From the NCBI GenBank assembly GCA_017480795.1, contig JAFURY010000094.1:1-64000 (forward strand): a DNA stretch of 64,000 bases. The letters run 5' to 3'. Shown piece after piece: positions 29,776 to 38,700 of this stretch. Source of the stretch: Succinivibrionaceae bacterium (GTDB lineage Bacteria > Pseudomonadota > Gammaproteobacteria > Enterobacterales > Succinivibrionaceae). Each line of letters starts with the position of its first letter. Within the stretch, counting starts at the first letter, position 1. Both the position numbers and the translations under genes were made by a program. Under the pieces are notes generated by a model that was given only the letters and a program-made list of their open reading frames with translations, made no database searches and was not told the origin of the DNA.

Positions 29776-30008
29776 CTGCCCCGGTGGCGCGCCTCAAATC
29801 TTCGATTTGAGCCGTGCCATCCCGGCCTCTTGGGCCGGGATAAATTTGCCCGCCGGGCAAATTTACCTTGGCGCTTCCCCCAGTAGACAAGCCCGATCAG
29901 TGCCCCCACGAAGGCAGCCCCCAGCGCGTAGAGCAGCGCCTTTCCGATTTCGCACAGGATGATGTCAGCCCATGCCACGGCCACCTGGATGCGCGTCACC
30001 CAGTCCAT
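29769..30008 (-). CDS. Small membrane protein with hairpin-encoded C-terminus
   Basis: 79 residues from ATG 30008, overlapping the endolysin stop (TAATG). One membrane helix (IGKALLYALGAAFVGALIGLVYWG). From KFARRANLSRPKRPGWHG on, the sequence is basic and encoded by hairpin cluster D. Could be a second holin-like or spanin-like lysis accessory. Confidence 0.6.
   Translation of the reverse strand: MDWVTRIQVAVAWADIILCEIGKALLYALGAAFVGALIGLVYWGKRQGKFARRANLSRPKRPGWHGSNRRFEARHRGRW
29791..29870. repeat. Three-hairpin cluster D
   Basis: Hairpins TCAAAT/ATTTGA, CGGCC/GGCCG and TAAATTTGCC/GGCAAATTTA, joined by GTGCCATCC and GGA and ending CCTTGG; linkers match cluster F (6061-6132). Confidence 0.75.
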
Positions 30009-31057
30009 TACTCCACCAGCTTTCCGTACTTGCCGCTCACGCAGGCGTTTTCGCCCTTCCACTCAATCAGGTGCCAGCCGTTTTCGTAGGTCTGGCCCTG
30101 GTATTTGAGCTTGTCCAGGCTGTGCGCCACGCCGATCTCCTTGTATTCGGTGCCCGGCCCCTTGCGCACGTAGCACTTTTTGCCCTTCGCAATCTGCACG
30201 TACTTGGCCGCTGCGGCTTCGGCCTCCGGCACGTCCTTGGCTGCCAGGGCCTTTTCCAGCGCCGCGTGGGTCTCCGGGCCGTACTCGCCGTCCACCTCGC
30301 ACCTGTTCGCCGCCTGGAAGGCCCGCACGGCCATCTCGGTGCAGTCGCCAAACTCGCCGTCCGCGCCATAGCTGCCACAGCTGTACCCCAGGCCGATCAG
30401 GGCCTGCTGCAGCTCCTTCACGTCCGGCCCTTCGGTGTAGTTCTTCAAAAGCCGGTCGCCCAGCTTGTAGGTCACCGCCACCGGCGCGGTCGGGGTGTCG
30501 TAGCCCTCGTTTTCGATCTGGCTGTAATCCACGCTGCCGTAGCCGTCCACGTAGGTGCTCGTCAGGCTGTAGGATTTCTCCCGCACCATGCCGCCGTTGG
30601 TCACCAGGGCGCTGGAGCCGTCGGTGTTGCCCTCGATGGTGTACACCTTGCTGCTGGACACTTTAGTGACGATGCCCACGTGCCCGATGCGGCCCTTGGC
30701 GGAGCTGTAGAAGTAAATCACGTCGCCCCGCTTCGGCGTGCCCTTCCCGCGCTTGATGTAGCGGTCGCGCTTTTTGAAGGCGTTGCTGCCGGTCGGGGTG
30801 TAGTTGGTAAACGTGTAAATCAGCTTCTTTGCAGTCTCCAGCCCGAAGGCCGTAACGAACACCCAGTCCACAAAATTCTGGCACCACTGGTCGGAAAGTC
30901 CGGCGCTGCCCGCCCAGGCCTTCATGTCCCGGTTGTACTTGGTGTAGTTCTTGCTGCCCGCGTTGCCGGTCTTGCTGTCCAGGTCGGCGTTGCTCTTCTT
31001 TTCCAGGTAGCCCAACTCAGCCAGGGCCACCGCGATCAGCCTGTCGATTGCGTTCAT
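30008..31057 (-). CDS. Endolysin: CHAP - PG-binding - SH3
   Basis: 349 residues. N-terminal CHAP amidase/endopeptidase with Cys59 (DQWCQNFVDWVF), His126 (GRIGHVGIV) and an E/N pair (IEGNTDG, 141-147). Middle peptidoglycan-binding domain with a DVKELQQALIGLGYSCGSYGADGEFGDCTEMAVRAFQ pattern. C-terminal SH3 domain (CYVRKGPGTEYKEIGVAHSLDKLKYQGQ). Cleaves host peptidoglycan at lysis. Confidence 0.93.
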   Translation of the reverse strand: MNAIDRLIAVALAELGYLEKKSNADLDSKTGNAGSKNYTKYNRDMKAWAGSAGLSDQWCQNFVDWVFVTAFGLETAKKLIYTFTNYTPTGSNAFKKRDRYIKRGKGTPKRGDVIYFYSSAKGRIGHVGIVTKVSSSKVYTIEGNTDGSSALVTNGGMVREKSYSLTSTYVDGYGSVDYSQIENEGYDTPTAPVAVTYKLGDRLLKNYTEGPDVKELQQALIGLGYSCGSYGADGEFGDCTEMAVRAFQAANRCEVDGEYGPETHAALEKALAAKDVPEAEAAAAKYVQIAKGKKCYVRKGPGTEYKEIGVAHSLDKLKYQGQTYENGWHLIEWKGENACVSGKYGKLVE

Positions 31058-31225
31058 TCAGCACCATCCCTCCATATCCTCGCGGAGCTTCTGCTCCGCT
31101 GCTTCCAGTTGCCCGTCCTCGGTTTCAATGCCGTGCATGGCCAGCAGCTCGGCCTGCCGGTTGATGATGTCCAGCGCCATGCGCAGCATGTCCTCAAACC
31201 GCGCGATGATTTCCAAATGGCTCAC
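31058..31225 (-). CDS. 55-residue helical protein between RT and endolysin
   Basis: GTG 31225 (AGGGGG upstream), stop TGA abuts the endolysin ATG. MSHLEIIARFEDMLRMALDI then INRQAELLAMHGIETEDGQL: helical, acidic. Overlaps the RT C-terminus by 32 nt. Similar small genes precede lysis modules in Clostridia phages. Too short for a classical DGR Avd protein (about 120 residues). Confidence 0.65.
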   Translation of the reverse strand: MSHLEIIARFEDMLRMALDIINRQAELLAMHGIETEDGQLEAAEQKLREDMEGWC

Positions 31226-32279
31226 CGGGCACCCGCCCCCTCGCTACATTCTTGATCTTGTGCCGGTCTAACCCGCCGAAGTAGCGCCGCTTCGCCTGCA
31301 CGCAGTCGGCGTGCTTCAGGCTCCCGGCCCGGCTCAGTATGCCCGCTGCGGCATGGAATGAGGGCAGCCGCCCTGCGGCCAGGGCCTTGCCCACCTTCCT
31401 GCATTGTCGGGTGAATCGCAAAAACGGCTTCGCCCGCAGGCGGGTGTGGCTGTGAAAGAACCGATAGCCCACGAAGTTCACGCCCCGCGCGTCCACCGGG
31501 AACACCTGCCAGTCGCCCTTCAAATGGACGCCCAGCTGCTCCCGCAGCCGCTTGTCGATGGCCTTCACGGCCCGGTGCAGCTTTTTCTTGTTCGGCCCCA
31601 TGAGCACCATGTCGTCCATGTTCCGAACGTAATACTTGACCCCGTCCAGCGTCAGGATGAAGGTGTCCACCGCCTCCAGGTTGAAGTTCGCCAGCCATTG
31701 GTTCGGGTAAAACCCGATGCCCAGCCCCGGCAGCGGATTCGACCGCACCACGCTTTCCACCAGCCGGAGGAAGCGCTCGTCCTTGATCTTGTGCCGCAGC
31801 CTGCCCATGAGGCCGTCAATATCCATGCTCGGGTAATAGTGCCGGATGTCCAGCTTTGCGCAGTATTTCGTGCCGCGCGGATCTCCGTCCAGCGCCCGCC
31901 GCACGTACTTCCTCGCCCAGGCGTTCCCACGTCCGGGGATGCTCGCGCAGCTGAAGCGGTACATGCCCCGCATGATGACCGGCTCCATGGCCATCACGAT
32001 CAGCTGGTGCATAATGCCGTCCGGGTAAAATGGCACAATCGTGATGTCCCGGTCTTTCCCGCAGCTCTTGTCGTGGATGTGCTTCACCTTCGGCCTGGTC
32101 GGCGTGTAGGTGCCCGTGACCAGCAGGTTGTAAACCTTGTCCACGTATTTCTCCGGGTCTTTCAGCACCCGCCGCACGTCCCGGCGGTGCTTCTTTTTCT
32201 TGCTGCCATTCCTGATGGCCAGCCGGATCTGGTCTTTGTCGCACATCTTTTCGTAAAGATGGCCCACCCTTTTAGGCAT
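31194..32279 (-). CDS. DGR reverse transcriptase
   Basis: 361 residues. Motif A AKLDIRHYYPS (Asp144), group-specific motif GFYPNQ (189-194, in place of the retroviral QGxxxSP and like the DGR G-x-x-x-S/N-Q), and the catalytic pair Asp222-Asp223 in YYVRNMDDMVLMGPNKKKLH, where the usual YxDD Tyr is Asn. AAGGAGG precedes the start. Copies the template RNA with errors at adenines to diversify the receptor-binding protein gene. Confidence 0.92.
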   Translation of the reverse strand: MPKRVGHLYEKMCDKDQIRLAIRNGSKKKKHRRDVRRVLKDPEKYVDKVYNLLVTGTYTPTRPKVKHIHDKSCGKDRDITIVPFYPDGIMHQLIVMAMEPVIMRGMYRFSCASIPGRGNAWARKYVRRALDGDPRGTKYCAKLDIRHYYPSMDIDGLMGRLRHKIKDERFLRLVESVVRSNPLPGLGIGFYPNQWLANFNLEAVDTFILTLDGVKYYVRNMDDMVLMGPNKKKLHRAVKAIDKRLREQLGVHLKGDWQVFPVDARGVNFVGYRFFHSHTRLRAKPFLRFTRQCRKVGKALAAGRLPSFHAAAGILSRAGSLKHADCVQAKRRYFGGLDRHKIKNVARGRVPGEPFGNHRAV

Positions 32280-32455
32280 GATCCATAAATGCCTCCTTGT
32301 TTACCTCGGGACGTTTCGAGGCGCGGCCCCCGCCCGGCCCCACTGGGGTGGCGGTTGGCCGCGTCCTACTATGCCCCGTCCTGTCGGTAGAATTTTCAGC
32401 CAGTGCTGCGGAGATACCCACGCAATGAATAACAAGCGATATTTATAAACAAGGT

Positions 32456-32589
32456 GACGGGAGCCGATGTTCGCGTTCGCGTTGGTCGTCGAGTTGTTCG
32501 CGTTGAAGTAGAAAGCACCGTAGTTCCCGTTGGCGTTGTAGTTGCCGCCACAGTACAGCACCCGGACGCCGGAGCTGTTGGAGTTCACG
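32456..32589 (-). repeat. DGR template repeat (TR)
   Basis: 134 nt matching the variable repeat at 32732-32865 except for 15 bases, all adenines on the TR coding strand. Rich in AAC codons (12 of the 13 variable codons are AAC). It lies between the RT and the target gene and is not translated as part of a gene. Confidence 0.95.
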
Positions 32590-32690
32590 GAGCGTAAAAT
32601 CGGCCCAAAGCGTGAGTATCCCCTTGCTTTATTACATCAATGGAATCAGTCCTTTCGTGTAGTTACGCAGCATAGCCTTGATACGTTCCC

Positions 32691-32706
32691 GGGGGCTGCG
32701 GCCCCC
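32691..32706. other. GC hairpin downstream of the variable repeat
   Basis: GGGGGC-TGCG-GCCCCC, 6-bp stem and 4-nt loop, 8 nt after the target-gene stop. DGRs carry such a hairpin/cruciform just past the initiation-of-homing site. Confidence 0.7.
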
Positions 32707-32714
32707 AGTCCCCC

Positions 32715-35700
32715 TCAGGGATTGTAAAGGAGACGGGAGCCGATGTACGCGTACGCGCTGGTCGACGAGTAGTCCGCGCCGAAGTAGAAAGCACCGTAGC
32801 CCCCGTAGGCGCTGTAGTAGCCGCCACAGTACAGCACCCGGACGCCGGAGCTGTAGGAGTACACGTAATCCGGGATATAAGTAGTTTCACTACCGCTGCT
32901 TGCAGTGTCCGGGATAAACGCCCACGGGCACTTATCCGAATAACCAAGGCCGGTAATGTAACCGCTGCTGGGCAAGGTGATGCCCGCAGCCTCCATGCCC
33001 GAAGTGGATTCTCCATAGCTCGCCGGGTCGGTGCTGATGTAGCTGGCCCTGCTGCTGGCCACGTAGCCGTCCACCCAGGTCAGCATATTGCTGAACGGGT
33101 TCTCGATCCAGCGGTAGGCGTTGGTCGCGCCGCTGCGCTTGATGGTGTGGTAGGTCGCGCCCGTCGTCCCGCCGGTGTTGGTCACGCTGCCGGTATTGTG
33201 GCCGGTGCCCAGCACGTCCTGCGCGTGGAAGTTCGCAAACTCCACCAGGTAGAGCATCTGGATGGCGCTCCAGACCTTCAAATCCATCTGCCGCCAGCCG
33301 GTGCCCTTCGCCGCCGAGTACGTCCTGAAGTTGGCGCGGGTCACATTGCCCAGCGGGGCCACGCCGCTCTTGGAGTACACCGCGCTGCTGCTGCCGCTGG
33401 TGTGGAAGCGGCCCACGTACACGCCGGAGCCGGGGTGCTTTTCGTAGCCGGTCTTTGCCGTCGGGCTGATTGCCCACGTCCACCGGGTGTTGTCGGTGTT
33501 CTTTTCCGCCTTGTAGTAAAACTCGGGGATATAGACCACCGTGTCGTTGTTGGTCTCGTCGAAGCTGGCGTCGGTGTCGGGCACCAGGGATCCGTTCACC
33601 ACGTTGTAGCGCTTCATGTCCTTCCACGGCGCAACGGTATCAAACGGCGAGGAGCCGCTGCCGGACACGCTGGTGGCCGGGACGGGATCCGCAAAGCTTG
33701 CAGCCAGGCCACCACGGGCCAGGCCGGTCTTGTTCTGCGAGTAATCCCACTGGGCCGCATAGGTGCCGGTCACGTCAAAGGTCGGATCAGTCCAGACCGT
33801 GCCGGACGCCTCAAACACCGCAGTGTAGGTCGTGTTCGCGTGGATCACGCCCAGGGCCGGGCTCCAGTCCTTGAATTTGTACCCCTCGCGGGTAGTGGTC
33901 GGCGTCGTGATGCCGTCGGCGGTCACCGTCTGGCCGTCCTGGTACTGCTTCGTCCCCAGCGTCTGCCCGCCGTCCTCCGCTGCGGTCACGAAGGTGGCCG
34001 TGTAAACGGGGATGTAGCTGGCCTTGTAGGTCTGCGGCCCGGTCACCGTGGTGATGGTCGGGCTCCAGCCCTGGAAGGGCTTGCTGGAATCCGTCTTGCT
34101 CACCGGCGTGCCGCCCTTGTAGCTGGGCTGATCGCCATAGTTGTAAGTCTCGGTCGCCAGGGCGCTGTTGTCGTCGTTGACCCAGTTGATGGTATAGCTG
34201 CGCACCGTGCGGCTGTAGGCCGCGTACAGCGTCAGGTCGCTGTCGCTGACCGTGCTGGCGTCAAAGTTCGCCGTCTGGGCGTCCTGCGCCGTGTTCCAGC
34301 CCACCGCAGCGAAGGTGTGCTGGTCGGTCTGCGTCCGGGCAGGGACGCTCGGCAGCGGGCCGTTGGGCCTGCCGTCGGAATACTCCACCGTGCCGATGGT
34401 CGTCGAGCCGTCCCAGCTCTTGAAGGTCTTGGTGGAGGAAGTGTGGTCAGCGGTCACGTTGATGGTGGGGTAGCGCTCCTTCCAGCGGGCGATGTCGTCG
34501 CCGCGCAGGGAATCGGCGTGGATCGTGCCGCTCACCTGGGCGTCGTCCACTTCCTCGCCCTGGCCCTGGCCGTTGATCTCAATGCCGCGCATGGTGTCCA
34601 GCTTGTCCATGAGGGCGTCAATTTCCGCTGCGTTCGCCGCCTCCCAGTAGAAGCCGGTGATGCGCACGGCGGTGCCCGTGGGCACGCGGTTCAGAATCGC
34701 CTTGCTGTCCAGGCCAGTCATGTTTTCCAGCCAAAGCTGGTCGATGTTGTCCCAGCCCTCCAGCACCAGGTTCGCGTCCGTCAGCCGGGGCTGGTTGCGA
34801 ATCACCAGGCTGCTGGTGGTCGCGGGCAGCTTCAAAACGTCCAGCACGCCGCCGTTGGGCAGGTCAACGCCCTGGAGCGCCGTGCCCGTCGCGTACACCT
34901 TCTGGAGGTTGGGGCACTGGGTCAGCGTCAGCACCTTCTGGGTATCGGTGCCGAAGTTCACGCAGCCCGTCAGCTCCACCAGAGTCAGCTTCTTATTTGC
35001 GCCCGCCGACACTTCTGTGGTCATTTCGTTGCGGTAGCCCGCCTCCTGGCTGCCCAGACGGATGGCCTGGAGGTTTTCGGCCTTGGAGCCGTCGAAATAC
35101 TGCACGTTCAGCTTTTCAAGGCCGAAGATGTCCTTAATCATCTTGGCGCTGTGCAGGTTGCACACGGCCTGGTTGGCGTCCGTGTAAGGGTTCTCGCACT
35201 GATACGTCAGCGTGTCGCCCACCAGACGCCCGCCGGTGGCGGTGTCGTCCCACAGCAGCTTCACGTAGCCCTTTTTGTACAGCTCCACCGTCACATCGTA
35301 GTCGCCGCTGGCCCGCTGCGCCTCCGTAATGTGGTAGTAGGGCCGGAACATGATGGTCTGCAGCGCGTCGCCCGCGTCGAACAGACTGTCACAGTAGGGG
35401 AAGCGCCAGGTCAGGAAGTCGGTGCGGTGGCCCTGCTTATTGCCCAGCGCCATGGACAGGTAGGTCGTGATGCCGTCGGTGCGCAGCGGGTTGGTGTACT
35501 TGTACTCGCCGTCCTCGTTCCACATGGCCTCCGGCCAGTTGCCCTGCCAGACGTCGATCAGCGCGTTGATATACTCCGCCGAGAACATGCCGGTGGAGCG
35601 CATCCGCTGATACGTGGTGCAGCAGCGATCCCAGAAGGCCTGCCGGAAGTTCACCCACTTCACGTTGTCCTGGCCGTTGTAGACATTCTTGCCGCCGACC

Positions 35701-38700
35701 TGGTCAATATCCTCCATCCAGTACTCGAAGGCAAGTCGGCCCAGATTGTCGGTGCCCAGCGCGGTGTCGAAGTCGTAGGGCAGCTCCCACCACTTCTGCG
35801 TCTCATGCCACCAGGCCAGGTGCTCGTTCTTCTGCCGGTTGTCCGCCAGCAGCAGCACCAGCGTGAACACGTAGAAGAAGGCCGCGTTGTCCAGGTCGTA
35901 CCAGTTGCCGTATTCGGCCTTGAATTTCGCCAGGCGGTATTCGGCGGTGTCGTGGGTGTACGTCGTGCCGTCGTAGGTCACGCTCTCGGCCAGGGCGTCG
36001 CCGGAGGCATTTTCCTGCCAGGTGCCGTAAATGAAATCCGTCATGGCCTGGAGCAGGGTGCTGTCGAAGTAATCCTCCGGGTAGATGGATTCGTAATCGT
36101 TCGTCCAGCTGTCCCCGAATACGTTGGTGCGGAATTTGGAAAGCTGGCTGTCGAAGTTGCGCACGTCCCACACTTGGTCGCCCTCGGTGAAGCCGAAAAC
36201 GTCGGGCGTGCCCTTGTCGTTGTTGAAGTTGTACTTGCCGATGAACACGGGGCCGTCGCCGAAGTCCCAGAACACCGCGCAGGGGAAGCCGTCCATGCCC
36301 TGCCGGATGGCGGTGTTATTCACCTGGGGCGGGGTCAGGATGCCCAGCTCGCGGGAGAGCCTGTCGAACAGGATGGCCAGCACAATGTTGTTGGCGCTCT
36401 CGGAGCTGGCCACGTCCGCCTTCAGGGTGAAGGTGTCCACCATCACGCTGCCGTCCCGGATCGTGAAGCCGATCACCAGCCGCCCGTTCACCGTCGCGCC
36501 GTTTTTGAAGGTGATCTTCAGGTTCTTCACAGCGTAGTACTGCGAGCTGGTGCCCTGCACGTTCACCACCACGCCCGTGGCGGTCAGGTGCCGCGCGGAG
36601 TTGGCGGGCTCGTCGTAGACCATGCTCACGGTCTTTTTGTCGCCCTTGTACTGGGGGCTTTCCGGGCCGGTCAGCACCACATAGGGCAGGTCTTTCGGCA
36701 GTCGGCTGATGGCGATCTGGCCGTTTTCGTAGATGTCGTTGCGCTGATAGAGCTGGAGCATCTCGAAGGCGTCCTGCCGGTCGGCGATGTAGTTCATGAG
36801 CACCTCGTCGCCGGTCAGATAGCGGTCGTACACCCGCAGGTTGTACGTGTCCACGCCGCAGCGGGCATTGTCGCCAATGGTGATGCCCACCGGGTCGGCC
36901 TGCTGGAAGCTGTCCGTGGTGGAATACTGGGAAACGCTCTGGTACACGCCGTCAATGTACAGGTACACCAGCCGGTAATCGCTCTGCCGCTGCACGGTCA
37001 GCGTCAGCCGGATCCGCTTGTCGGTGGCGAACCGAGTGCTCACCTCGGCGCGGGCGCTCTTGAATACCGCGTGGTCGGCGTAGATTTCAAAGCCCCTGTT
37101 GCCGCTCATGCAGCTGATGATGGGGCTGTCGTAATCCAGCACGTTGTGGCTCTTGAACTCGATTTCGATGGTCTTGCCGGTGCTCCTGAAGTCCCTGGCG
37201 TAAATCTGCGCGGGGATGACGGCCTTGCCGCCGCCCATCGTGCGCAGGCAGGTCAGGGCGTTTTCATCCAGCAGCCAGCCGTCCCGCGTCCAGTTGTAAC
37301 CGGCGAACGTGGCCGAAATTTTCCCGGAACCGCTGCCGTATTCCCACACCGCCGGGTCGTTCTCGGAATTGCTCCGGCCCGCCGCGTCCAGGTGCAGGCT
37401 CAGCTGATCGGTCACGGCCTCCGGGTGCACGTCGGACTCGGTAGCGGTCAGCGCCAGCGTTTTCGTGGTCTCGCCGCTCTTGATGGCGATGCTCAGATTG
37501 CCCGCCCGGCTCACGCGGTAGGTAAAGGTCTGCGTCTCGCGGCTGACGGTCGCCGACAACACCTGTACGCCGTCCACCTCGATGGTGACCGGGGCTTCCA
37601 GCCGCGCGGGGTCGTAGACGTTGTACTCAATGGCCAGCGTCTCATACTGCGAAACCGTGGTGCGGTCGAAGTTGGAGACGATGATCGGCGCGTTGCTCAG
37701 CGGATCGATGCAGATGATTTCGTAGTACAGCACGTTGCTGGTCACGGTCTGGCCGTTGATCTCGGCCTCAAACCACGCCCGCAGCACATGCGCCCCGTGA
37801 GTCTGCTTCGGAATGGTGTAGCTCTGCTGGTGGCCGTTGACGCTCGTCTCCACCGTGCCGATCTCGACGCCGCCCACCTCAAAGTGCACCATTTTGCGCA
37901 CGCTGCCATGGGGCGTGTACGCGAAGGCGAAAGCCCCCTTCTGGGGCTGGGTGGCGTCGTGGGTGGATTCGATATACATCTCCTTCACGTCCACCGTGCA
38001 GCGGGCCGTGCGGTTTTTGCCGTAGATGTCGTATACCGTGAAGTCCAGCATGTAGGAGCCGGTGCCCAGCCACTGCGCCACGTCCACGGTCACGTCGCCC
38101 TGCTGCACCTCCAGCATGGCCTCGGTTTTGTTGTTCACCATCACCCGCAGCGTGCCGTTGCCGGTGGGCAGCTCGTTCTCTATGGACGACCACCGCAGCG
38201 TCACCGGGCAGGAAGGCACGGCTTCGTCCTTCTTCCGCGCCAGCGTCATGGACTGCCAGCCGCTAATATTGGTCATCGTGATCTTGGAGTTGCTGCCGCT
38301 GTCGTCGCCGCCGCCACCGCCACCGCCGCCACCGCGTCCGATGTTCTCCACCTCGGCGATGACCCTGCCGTTTTTGTCGGTAAAATACAGCGTGTTCGTG
38401 TCCTCGTCATGGAATACGCCGCCGAAATAGCTGCCGGATTCCAGGTTATACTGCTGCAAGCCGGTTTTCAGCTCGTCGATGTCCGTCGCGTAGGTCGCGG
38501 AGTCATTCTCGGCGTTCGTGGCCTTTTCCAGCGCCAGCACGGCGTTGCCGTTGGCCGTCTCCGCGATTTCCACCGCCGCCGCCGCAATCTGCTCCGCGTT
38601 GGTGGACACTTCCTCGATCTCCGCGACCTTCACTTCCTTGGTGGCCTCCATGGCCGCCGCTGCCGCCTCCAGGGCGGCCTCCTTCTGGTCGTCCATGGCC

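Larger units (their letters stand above)
32280..32714 (-). ncRNA. DGR template RNA region
   Basis: Non-coding span between RT and target gene that contains the template repeat. DGR template RNAs include flanking sequence needed by the RT; the exact 5' and 3' ends cannot be set here. GC-rich hairpins lie at 32320-32370. Confidence 0.55.

Noticed and set aside
32301-32588. 95-codon frame covering the template repeat
   Set aside because: It is the TR read in the VR frame; DGR templates are not genes, and the frame runs through non-coding flank.
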